Below are positions 33,436 through 43,300 of a DNA stretch of 64,000 nt, one piece after another; position 1 is the first letter of the stretch; every line of letters begins with the position of its first letter. Origin of the DNA: Micromonospora echinospora (lineage in GTDB: Bacteria; Actinomycetota; Actinomycetes; Mycobacteriales; Micromonosporaceae); contig NZ_JACHJC010000001.1 of the NCBI RefSeq assembly GCF_014203425.1, positions 2,046,001 through 2,110,000 of the forward strand, written 5' to 3'. The position numbers and the translations under genes were made by a program. The notes below the pieces were generated by a model that made no database searches, was not told the origin of the DNA, and worked only from the letters and a program-made list of their open reading frames with translations.

Positions 33436-34614
33436 TCACGTCGGGCTGGCCGGTGGCGGGGCGAGCGCGTAGCCACCGTCGCGGCGCACCACCATCGCCA
33501 GTTCCTCCAGCAGGGACAGCTTGCGCATGGCGGTACGCAGGTCCACGCCGGCCCGGGCGGCGACGCTCTCCAGGTCGAGCGCCCGGCGGCGGGGCAACGC
33601 CTCCAGCACCTGGGTGGCCTCCTCGTCGAGCCGGTCCCGTGGGCGCTCGGGCGCGCGGGCCGGCGGGGTCAGGTCGTACCCGATCCGTCCCACCTCCTCC
33701 AGCACGTGCGCGAGGTTGGTGACCAGCCGGGCGTCCGGCCGCTCGCGCAGCACCTCGTGCCCGCCGACCGACATCGCGGAGGTGACCGGCCCCGGAACGA
33801 CCATGGCGTGGCGCCGGAGGCCGAGCGCCCGGTTGAGCGTCTGGGTGGCGCCGCTGCGCGCCGCCGCCTCCACCAGCACCGTGCCGCGTGTCGCCGCCGC
33901 TATCACCCGGTTGCGGATGAGGAACCGTGGCCGCAGCGGCTCCGCGCCCGGCATCCACTCGCTCACCAGGAGGCCGGTCTCGGCGATCCGGTCGAACAGC
34001 GCGGCGTTGCCCATCGGGTACGGGCGGTCCACCCCGCACGCCAGCACGGCGACGGTGCGCCCGCCCGCTGTCAACGCGCCGCGATGTGCGGCGGAGTCGA
34101 TGCCGAACGCCCCGCCCGACACCACTGTCCACTCCCGGTCGGCCAGGCCGTAGCCCAGTTCGGTGGCGACGTGCGAGCCGTAGGGGGTGGCCGCGCGGGC
34201 GCCGACCACCGCCACCGAGTGCGCCAGCGTCTCGCCGAGCGGCCACGCCCCGCGTACCCAGAAGCAGAGCGGCGGGTCGGTCTCCACGTCGACCCGGCGG
34301 GTGGCGCCGGACAGCGCCAGCCGCCGGAGGTCACGGACCTGGGCCGGCCATTCGTCGTCGTCCGGGGTGACCAGCCGGGCGCCCAGCCGCTCGCCCCGGG
34401 TCAACGCCTCCGCCGCGACCGCGCGGGCGTCACCGGCCGCGGCCCGCGCCGCCACGGCCGAGCGCAGGGTCCGCTCCGGCGCGCCGCCGGACAGCAGCAG
34501 GTCGAGCGCGCCGACCGGGCCGATCTGCTCGACCAGGGCGTACACGGATCGGGTGCCGGGCTCGGCGAGCCAGGTGAGCGCGACCCGCGCCAGCTTGGTC
34601 TCGTCGGTGCTCAC
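33436..34614 (-). CDS. dprA: DNA processing protein DprA
   Basis: 392 residues from GTG 34614, which overlaps the comM-like stop (GTGA). The Rossmann-like DprA domain is clear: VAVVGARAATPYGSHVATEL, VVSGGAFGIDSAAHRGAL, TVAVLACGVDRPYPMGN, FLIRNRVIAAATRGTVLVEA, and RHAMVVPGPVTSAMSVGGHE. A C-terminal winged helix (DLESVAARAGVDLRTAMRKL) is the DprA WH domain. DprA loads RecA on single-stranded DNA during transformation. The role is less clear in actinomycetes, where natural competence is little documented. Confidence 0.94.
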   Translation of the reverse strand: MSTDETKLARVALTWLAEPGTRSVYALVEQIGPVGALDLLLSGGAPERTLRSAVAARAAAGDARAVAAEALTRGERLGARLVTPDDDEWPAQVRDLRRLALSGATRRVDVETDPPLCFWVRGAWPLGETLAHSVAVVGARAATPYGSHVATELGYGLADREWTVVSGGAFGIDSAAHRGALTAGGRTVAVLACGVDRPYPMGNAALFDRIAETGLLVSEWMPGAEPLRPRFLIRNRVIAAATRGTVLVEAAARSGATQTLNRALGLRRHAMVVPGPVTSAMSVGGHEVLRERPDARLVTNLAHVLEEVGRIGYDLTPPARAPERPRDRLDEEATQVLEALPRRRALDLESVAARAGVDLRTAMRKLSLLEELAMVVRRDGGYALAPPPASPT

Positions 34615-36146
34615 GCGGCCTCTCCCGTCCGCAGCTGGATGGCCTCCGCGACGTCGTCGTGGCCGGGCCGGTCCCGCCCGTCCAGGTCCGCGATGGTCCA
34701 GGCGAGCCGCAGTACGCGGTCGTAGCCGCGCGCGGACAGCGAACCGGTGTCGAGCCGGTGCCGCAGGTCCGCGGTGACCCGGGCCGGCAGGTGCCACGGC
34801 GGCCGGCGCAGGTGCGGGCCGGGGACGTCGGCGTTGACCCGGTGCCCGGTGGCCGCCCAGCGCTCGGCGGCGGCCTGGCGCGCGGCGGCGACCCGGGCGG
34901 CGACGGTGGCCGAGGATTCGTGCGCGGCGTCGGTCCGCAACAGTTCCGCCGCGCGTACCGCCTGCAGTCGGACCTGCACGTCCACCCGGTCGAGCAGCGG
35001 CCCCGACAACCGGCCCAGGTAGCGCCGCCGGGCCAGCGGCGTGCACTCGCAGTCGACGTCGCCGGACGGCTTCGCGCAGGGGCACGGGTTGGCGGCCAGC
35101 ACCAGTTGGGTGCGGGCCGGGTACTCGGTGGCGCCGCGAGTGCGTGCCACACGTACCCGGCCGCTCTCCAGCGGCTGCCGCAACGCCTCCAGGGCGCCCT
35201 TGCCGAACTCGGGCGCCTCGTCGAGGAACAGCACCCCGCGGTGGGCCAGCGACACCGCGCCGGGCCGGGCCAGCCCGGAGCCGCCACCGACGAGGGCGGG
35301 CACCGTGGCGGTGTGGTGGGGCGCCTGGAACGGGGGACGGCGCAGCAGCCCGCCGCCGGGCGGCAGCAGGCCGGCGATCGAGTGCAGCGCTGTCACTTCC
35401 AGGGCGGCCTCGTCGTCCAGTTCGGGCAGCACCGACGGCAGCCGTTCGGCGAGCATGGTCTTGCCGGCGCCGGGCGGGCCGAGCAGCGCGAGGTGGTGAC
35501 CTCCGGCGGCGGCGATCTCCAGCGCGCGCCGCCCGAGCGGCTGGCCGGCCACGTCGGCGAGGTCCGGCCCGGGTGGGGTCCCGGCCGGGGCCGGAGCGGG
35601 CGGGGTGAGCAGTGGCGCGCCGGTGCGGACGTGGGCGACGAGCCGGTGCAGCGTGTCGACCGCGTACACCCGTACGCCGGGGATGACTGCCGCCTCGGCG
35701 GCGTTGCCGGCGGGCACGACGACGCGGGTGTGCCCGGCTCGGGCGGCGGCGGCGACCATGGGCAGCGTGCCGCGTACCGGGCGCACCGCGCCGTCGAGGC
35801 CGAGTTCGCCGAGCACGACTGTGGCGTCGAGGGCCACCGGTGGAAGCTCACCCGAGCCGGCGAGCACGGCGACGGCGATGGCCAGGTCGAACGCCGAGCC
35901 GTACTTGGGCAGGGTGGCCGGAAGCAGGTTGAGGGTGATCCGCCGGTTGGGCCACTTCTGGCCGGAGTTGACGATCGCTGCGCGGACCCGGTCGCGCGCC
36001 TCGTGCAGCGCGGTGTCGGGCAGACCGGAGATGATCACGGCGGGCAGGCCGGGGGCGAGGTCGGCCTCGACCTCGACGAGGTGCCCGGCAACTCCGGCCA
36101 GGCCGACGCTCAGCACTTTCGCGTATCCCATGTCAGAACGCGCCAC
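34611..36146 (-). CDS. YifB/ComM family AAA+ ATPase (Mg-chelatase-like)
   Basis: 511 residues. The N-terminal Lon-like domain (GVAGHLVEVEADLAPGLPAV through MVAAAARAGHTRVVVPAGNA) precedes the AAA+ module: Walker A LLGPPGAGKTMLAERLP, Walker B GVLFLDEAPEF and sensor 1 LVLAANPCPC. The Cys-rich segment CPCAKPSGDVDCECTP binds zinc in the family. Despite the Mg-chelatase homology, the family is ComM, a branch-migration helicase in transformation. It is tightly packed between yraN (14-bp overlap) and dprA (4-bp overlap). Confidence 0.94.
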   Translation of the reverse strand: MARSDMGYAKVLSVGLAGVAGHLVEVEADLAPGLPAVIISGLPDTALHEARDRVRAAIVNSGQKWPNRRITLNLLPATLPKYGSAFDLAIAVAVLAGSGELPPVALDATVVLGELGLDGAVRPVRGTLPMVAAAARAGHTRVVVPAGNAAEAAVIPGVRVYAVDTLHRLVAHVRTGAPLLTPPAPAPAGTPPGPDLADVAGQPLGRRALEIAAAGGHHLALLGPPGAGKTMLAERLPSVLPELDDEAALEVTALHSIAGLLPPGGGLLRRPPFQAPHHTATVPALVGGGSGLARPGAVSLAHRGVLFLDEAPEFGKGALEALRQPLESGRVRVARTRGATEYPARTQLVLAANPCPCAKPSGDVDCECTPLARRRYLGRLSGPLLDRVDVQVRLQAVRAAELLRTDAAHESSATVAARVAAARQAAAERWAATGHRVNADVPGPHLRRPPWHLPARVTADLRHRLDTGSLSARGYDRVLRLAWTIADLDGRDRPGHDDVAEAIQLRTGEAA

Positions 36147-36492
36147 GGAGGTGCTCGACGCGGGCGGGGCCGGCGAGCGGGAGCCGGACGGACAGCACGT
36201 CGAAGCGGACCTCGTCCGCGGTGGTGCCGGTCTCGGCCAGCCACCGGGCGGCCAGGCCGCGCAGGCGCCGGGCCTTGGCCCGGACGACGGCCTCGGCGGG
36301 GGAGCCGAACTGCTCGGTGCGGCGGGTCTTGACCTCGCAGATGGCGAGGACCGGGCCCTCCCAGGCGATGATGTCGATCTCGCCCTCGGGGCAGCGCCAG
36401 TTGCGGGCGACCGGGCGCAGGCCCGTCTCGATCAGGTGCCGCAGCGCGCAGCGCTCGCCGTACGCGCCGACGGCTCGGTTCCGGTTCGTCAT
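36133..36492 (-). CDS. YraN family (UPF0102) nuclease-like protein
   Basis: 119 residues from the ATG at 36492. It is a PD-(D/E)XK-like fold: GAYGERCALRHLIETGLRPV, then EGEIDIIAWEGPVLAICEVK, with the D...E.K catalytic pattern, and AKARRLRGLAARWLAE. YraN genes neighbour rnhB, comM and dprA in many bacteria, and the molecular role remains unproven. It overlaps the comM-like gene by 14 bp, so the three are a single transcript. Confidence 0.92.
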   Translation of the reverse strand: MTNRNRAVGAYGERCALRHLIETGLRPVARNWRCPEGEIDIIAWEGPVLAICEVKTRRTEQFGSPAEAVVRAKARRLRGLAARWLAETGTTADEVRFDVLSVRLPLAGPARVEHLRGAF

Positions 36493-36735
36493 GCCGGCCA
36501 GGATGCGTGCGGCGGGTCCGGCGGAGGGGATGCGCGGGTTCGGCCTGTGGACGAGGACCGCTCTGTGGACGGGCTCACGATCATGCGCCCGACGTGCTAC
36601 GGCTACGACTGCGACCCGCTGCCGCCAGGTTGTCGGCGACCCTGTTCCCGAGCGACCGGGCCCCGGCCCGGGGGCCGAGAGCCGTATCTTGCTCCCGCCG
36701 GGTGTCGCAGCCGGCGCGGCGGAGGGAGTCTCGCG

Positions 36736-37236
36736 GTGTTCACAGTGGACAGACGGTGGCGGTTGGTCGCGGTTGTGACGGCGGGCCTGTTGGCCGTCGC
36801 GGCGCTTGCGTGGCTGCTCTGGCCCGAACCCGCCCCGCCGCCCCGGGAACGGCAGTACCGGGCGTTCACGGCCTGCATGCTGACCGACGACCGAGGTCTG
36901 GCAGGGCCCGAGGCGGCGGCCAGCTGGCAGGGGATGCAACGGGCGTCATCGGCCACCTCGATCAAAATCCAGCACCTGGCGGTGGTCGGAAAGCAGACGC
37001 CGGAGAACGCCGAGGGCTTCTTCAACACGCTCGGCGTCCAGCGCTGCCGGATGGTGGTCGCGGTGGGTGCAGCGCCGGTCGCAGCCCTGGTCGCGGGGCA
37101 CAAGCGCTTCCCCGACGTGCAGTACCTCGTGGTCGGCGTGTCACCGGACCCGGCCGTTCCGGCGGTGTCCGGCGTATCGGCCGAGGATCTGGCGGCGGGC
37201 GTGGAGCGCCAGGTGTACTCCGCCGCCGATCGATGA
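36736..37236 (+). CDS. Membrane-anchored half of a BMP-type binding protein
   Basis: 166 residues from GTG 36736 (ribosome site GGAGGGAG). One helix (LVAVVTAGLLAVAALAWLLW) anchors the N-terminus. The outer domain begins FTACMLTDDRGLAGPEAAAS and continues with CRMVVAVGAAPVAALVAGHK and FPDVQYLVVGV, which resembles the N-terminal lobe of BMP/PnrA-like periplasmic-binding proteins. The second lobe is missing, so it could be a truncated relic or a half-domain sensor. It ends 79 bp before the RHS toxin gene on the same strand. Confidence 0.6.
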   Translation: MFTVDRRWRLVAVVTAGLLAVAALAWLLWPEPAPPPRERQYRAFTACMLTDDRGLAGPEAAASWQGMQRASSATSIKIQHLAVVGKQTPENAEGFFNTLGVQRCRMVVAVGAAPVAALVAGHKRFPDVQYLVVGVSPDPAVPAVSGVSAEDLAAGVERQVYSAADR

Positions 37237-37315
37237 TCTTCTAGATTGACCATTGCTTTTTCAGAAAACGTCCAGGAAGCTTCCGCTGGGTTCGATTACC
37301 ACGGGGGAGGCTGCC

Positions 37316-40300
37316 ATGGGCGGTCAATACGATCCTGCCCTGCGCCCGACGGCGGCCAGGCAGATCTCTGTGCGAAGCGGCGTGCGCCGGGTCGCGACAG
37401 TGCTGATCCTGGCGCTGGCGCTGCTCACCGCAGCACCACGTGAGCCGCTGCCGCCGGCCGCCGGAAACGGATGGCCGACCAGTTGGCTCACCGACATGCT
37501 GTCGCTGCGTCCGTCGTGGGGCGCCGAGCCGCCCACCCCGAAGCAGAAAGCGGGCCGGGCGCCCGGCGGGCACTACGTCGCCGCGGCGCGCGACCGCGCC
37601 CGGCCCAGCGGCGAGCGGGCCAAGGGGGAGCTGCCCCGCTTCCAGCCCCACCGGCCGGCCGGACAGGTGCGCCAGACCGGTCCCGGACGGCAGGGTTATC
37701 AGCCCCGCACCAGCAAGCGGTTGCCTGCGGCGTCGACCACCACGTCAGACGTCTTCCAGAACGCCGACGGGTCGGTCACCCGGCGCGTCTACCAGCGGCC
37801 GGTCAACTGGCGCGACGCCGACGGCACCTGGCGCTCCATCGACCCGGCGATCGTCCGGCGGCCCGACGGGCGCTTCAGCGTCAAGGCGCATCCTCTCGGT
37901 GTCACCTTCGCCGCCTCCGGTGAGCCCGGGCAACCCCTGGTCGACCTGACGCTCGACGACGATCGCAGCCTCGGCTTCGACCTGGCCGGCGCCGTTGCGC
38001 CCACCGCCCGGGTGAACGGCAACGAACTCACCTACGAACGCGCGTTGCCGGACGTGGACGTCACGATGGCCGTGACCGGAACCGACGTCAAGGAAACGCT
38101 GGTCCTGCACTCGGCGAAGGCGCCGACCGAGTACGTCTACCCGTTGCGCCTGCGTGGGTTGACCGCCGGTATCGACGACGACGGCGACGCGGTGTTCCTC
38201 CGGGCGGACGGCACCGAGGCGGCCCGGATGCCGGTCGGCTACCTGGAGGACGCGAGCGTGGACGCGTCCGGCACGGGTGCGATCTCGCACTCGGTGCGCT
38301 ACACCCTCGTCCCGCACGGCACCGGGCAGGCGCTGAAGGTCACGATCGACGGCGCGTGGCTGCGCGACCCGAAGCGGAAGTTCCCGGTGCTGCTCGACCC
38401 GTCCACCGGCACGATCAAGACGGCGACCGGTGACACGTACGTGCAGTCCGACGTCACGGAGACCCAGCGCTCCGGTGAGGATAATGTGGCCGCCGGCACC
38501 TTCGACGGCACCGCCACCGGCAAGGCGCGGGCCCTGCTGCCGTTCTCGACCTTCGGCAGCACCTACGCGGGCAAGAGGCTCAGCGCGGCCGACCTGAACA
38601 TCTTCATGAGCTACCAGGGCGTCGGCACCGGCTGTGTCGCCCGCCGGTTCGACGTCTACCGGGTGACGCAGAACTGGGCCGCCTCCACCGTCAAGTTCGG
38701 CACGTTCCCCACCCTGTCCGCCTCGATCGGCAACGCCTCACCCTCGAACACGGCTGCCTGCGGGAACACCGCCAAGACCCGGAACGTGGGCACGTGGGTC
38801 TCGGTGCCGCTGAACGCCACCGAGGTCAACGAGTGGGTGACCGGCGCCGGCACCTACGGGCTGGCGATCAAGGCCAGCGAGACCGACTCCACGGCCTGGA
38901 AGCGGTTCACCTCGGCGAACTCGCCGTTGAACTGCGCGCACTCCACGTACGGCACGATCTCCTGTACGCCGTTCATCGACGTCACCTACACCGACAACGT
39001 CGCGCCGCAGATCGACGTGCGGTACCCGGCGGACAACTACACGGTCTCCACGCTGACCCCGGAGCTGGCCGCGAGCGGCCGTGACTCGGATGCCTGGCCG
39101 AACAAGGGGCTGCGCTACACGTTCGTGGTCAAGGATTCCGCCGGCACGCAGGTGGCTGCCTCCGGGTGGGTGACGAGCGGGGTGTGGAAGGTACCCGCCG
39201 GCGCGCTGTCCTGGGGCAAGACCTACACCTACACGGTCCAGGTCAGCGACTGGTCCTCCACGGCGCCTGCCACACCGGTGGCGTACGCGTTCACCACTGC
39301 CGTTCCGCAGCCGATGATCAGCGCGGACCTCGGTCAGAACGGCGGCAAGGGGTTCGAGCCGAGCACCGGCAACTACACCACCTCGGACAGCGACGCCGAG
39401 GTCGCCACCGCCGGTCCGGCGCTGTCGATCACCCGGGACTACAACAGCCGGGACGTACGGGCCGACAGCGCGTTCGGTCAGGGCTGGTCGTCGCTGCTGG
39501 ACATGCAGGTGCGGGAGCAACCCGACGCCTCCGGCGCGGTGCAGACCGTCGCGGTCCGCTATCCCTCCGGTGAGGAGGTCGCGTTCGGGCGCAACGCGAA
39601 CGGCGTCTTCGTCCCCCCGTCCGGCCGATTCTCGGTGTTCAAGCCGATCACCGGCGGCTACTCGCTGACCGACAAGGACGCCACCGCGTACGAGTTCACC
39701 CGCTCGGTCGGTGGTGGCGTCTACCGGCTGACCCGGATCGCCGACTCCTCCGGGCGCGCGGAGACCCTGCGGTACGACGCGAACGGGCTGGTCGACCTGC
39801 TCACCTCCGTCTCGTCCGGCCGGACGCTGGCGGTCAGCTGGTCGACCCCGGCCGACGCGGGGTATCCGCACGTCACGCAGGTGACCTCCGACCCGGTGAC
39901 CGCCGGTGACACGGCCTCCCGTCTGACCTGGCGGTACAGCTACGACAAGGATCTGCTGAGGACGGTGTGCCCGCCGGGCACGACAACCGACTGCACCCGG
40001 TACGACTACACCACCTCCTCGCAGTACGAGGCGACCACGCTCAACGCCGGGCCGTACTCGTACTGGAGGCTGAACGAGCCGGCCGGCGCGACCAGCGCGA
40101 TGAGCACGGTGCTGTCGAACGACGGCGCGGACAACGCCGCGTACACGAACGTCACTCTCGGCTCGCCGGGCCCGCTCGCGGGTTCGTCGGCGACGGCGGC
40201 CGGGTTCAACGGCACCACCTCCAGCGTGCAGTTGCGGCAGAAGGCGATCAACGAGGCGTCGTACCAGTCGGTCAGCCTCTGGTTCAAGACCAGCACGGCC

Positions 40301-43300
40301 GGTGGGGTGCTGCTCGGCTACTCCGACGATCTGGTCACGCCGGGCGCCACGACGACGAAGGCGTACGTCCCAGCGCTGTACATCGGTACCGACGGCAAGC
40401 TGCGCGGCGAGTACCTGGTGAGCCCGGCGTCGGCGATGGCCTCGGCGGCGGTGGTCACGGACGACCGCTGGCACCACGTGGTGCTCGCCGGCAACGGCGG
40501 CAGCCAGACGCTCTACCTCGACGGCTCGGTTGCCGGCACGCTGACCGGCGCCATCAACATGGCTTTCAGCGGCGTGCCGAACGTCTACGTCGGCGCCGGG
40601 TTCCTCGGCGGCGCGTGGCCCGCGCAGCCGAACACCACAGGTACGGCCTCGTTCTTCAACGGTTCCGTCGCCGAGGTGGCGATGTTCAACACCGCCGTGA
40701 CCGCGAGCACCGTGACCGCGATGTGGAACAGCGGCCGCACGGCTGCCCCCTCGCTGTCGAAGATCACCAGCGAGGCCGGCCGGGTCCAGGCGCAGGTCAC
40801 GTACGACCCGGTGTCCGGCCGGGTCAGCCAGGTCACTGACGAGAACGGCGGCACCTGGAAGATCGGTGTGCCGCAGGGCATCTCGTCCAGCCAGGGCTAC
40901 GTCTCCGCAGTCCTCGGCACCCGCGCGCGCGACTACTTCCGCCTCGGTGACATCGACGCCCCGGCCCAGGCGGTGAACGAGGTCGTCGGCGGCTCGATGC
41001 AGTACCACAACGTCACGTTCGACACCTCGCAGCCGAACACCACGAGCCCGTTCCCGGACCGGTTCGGCGCGAGGTTCAACGGCACCTCGTCGTACCTCAG
41101 CGGCACCGGGAACACCGCTGTCGGCACCACGGACTACCCCGCCTCGGTGGAGATGTGGTTCCGGATCCCGGCCGGCACCACAAAGAGCGGCGTGCTGTAC
41201 AGCATCGGGAGCACGCCCTCGGGGGAGTACAACGTTCCTGCGTTGTACGTCGGGTCGGACGGCGTGCTGCGCGGCGGCCTGGAGCAGTACCGGACCGGGA
41301 TCACGATGACCTCGGGCAGCACCAAGGTCAACGACGGCAAGTGGCACCACGTCGTGCTGGGCAAGCACTGGCCCTATGCCCAGGCGCTCTACCTGGACAA
41401 CAAGCTCGTGGCGAGCAAGACCGAGACGGCACAGGGGGTCGGCGGGCCGGCGTACATCGGCGTCGGCAACACCTCCGGGCTGGCCGGGTCGTCGGGAGCG
41501 ACGAGCTACTTCACCGGTGAGATCGCCGAGTTCGCGTTCTACGACAAGCTGCTCACCGCCGCCCAGGTGAACGCGCACTACGAGGCGTCGAAGGCGGTCG
41601 GTTCGCCGACGGCGGACACCACCGGCCCGACCCTCACTCCGGTCTCCAAGGTGACCGTGACGGACCCGGGCAACAAGGTCTCCACCCGCTACTTCGACCT
41701 GGTCAACGGCAACCGGCTGATCGCCGAGACCGACGTGCTCGGCAACACCACGAGCTACGGCTACGACGTGGGCGGCTTCGCCTCCGTGGAGTACGACCCG
41801 CTGGGTCAACTCACCGAGTCCGGCAAGGACGTGCGGGGCAACACGATCCGCTCGACCACCTGCGCGCGACCGCACAACGACGAGCTCAGCGAGTGCGACA
41901 CCACCTACTACAGCTTCTGGCCCGACGCGACCACCACCCAGCTCACGCCGGACGCGCGCAACGACCAGATCACCGACATCCGGGATCCGCGCTCGCGCAA
42001 CGACAAGGACGAGCGCTACCGCACGAAGTTCACCTACGACACCGCCGGCAACCGCACCTCGATGGTGTCGCCACCGGTGGCCGACTTCCCGGCCGGTCGT
42101 ACCGTGTCGATGACGTACACGACGGCTACCACGCCCGCCGTTGGCGGAGGCGTCACCCCGCCCGGACTGCCGCTCACCACCACCTCGGCCGCCGGGTCGG
42201 TCCAGCGGACCGACTACAACGCTGCCGGCGACGTCGTCAAGATCACCGATGCGGCAGGGCTGGTCACCGAGTTCGCGTACGACGGTCTCGGGCGTGCGAT
42301 CAGCCGCAAGGTGATCTCGGACGCCTACCCGGCCGGGCTGGTCACCACGTTCCGCTACGACGCCGACGGGCAGGTGACGGAGTCCACCGAGCCGGCGGTG
42401 ACCAACCGGGTGACCGGCGCGGTGCACACGCTGCGCACCGTCGACACGTTCGACGCCGACGGCAACGTGCTGACCCGCACCCAGCAGGACCTCACCGGCG
42501 GCGACGCCAGCCGGACCGTGACGAACAGCTACGACGAGCGCGGCCGGCTGGTCAAGGTGGTCGACCCGGTCGGCGTCGTCACGCTCCAGGAGTACGACGC
42601 CTACGGCAACCAGACCACCGAGACGACCTGTGACAGCAACCCCGCGCCGTCGTCTCCCTGCCCGAGCGGTGACGTGCTGCGCCGGCTGCGCACCACGTAC
42701 GACGGCGAGGGGCAGGTCCTCACCGCCACGCTGACCGGCAAGGACGGCACCACCACGCAGATCCTGTCCCGCGCCTACTACGCCAACGGCGACCTGGCGT
42801 CCGAGACGGACGCGATGAACTGGACCACGAAGTACGACTACTACAGCGACGGCAAGCTGAAGAAGGTCAGCCGGACCGACGGCACCACCACGCAGGTGCT
42901 GGAGGAGAACACCTACGACGAGGCCGGCAACCTCGCCGTCAAGAAGGAGAACAACGGCGCCACCACCACCAGCTACCTCTACGACCCGGCCAGCCGGGTG
43001 ATCTCGTCGAGGGTCAGCCCGGACGGTGTCGACCGGATCAGCACGTACGCCTACGACGGCGACGACCGCGTCACCGCGACGCGTACCATGTCGGGCGCGA
43101 AGCGCACGGTGCTGAGCACCACCCGCACCGGCTACGACCCGATGGGCCGGCCCACGTCGAGCAGCGTGGGCCGCAGCGCCGACAGCGGACCGGCGGGCTG
43201 GTGGAAGCTCGACGAGACCAGCTACGAGGACAATGCCGGCTTCCTCGCTCTACGCCCGTTCATCAGCTACGACTCCTCCCCGTCGCACAACGACATGGAG

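Noticed and set aside
34611..36146. Annotation as magnesium chelatase subunit
   Set aside because: The Lon-like N-terminus, Cys-rich zinc segment and dprA/yraN context identify the YifB/ComM family.
38738..42427. A 1229-residue minus-strand open frame in the RHS gene
   Set aside because: Arg/Val/Gly-rich and lacks domains; the plus-strand frame has clear RHS and LamG features.
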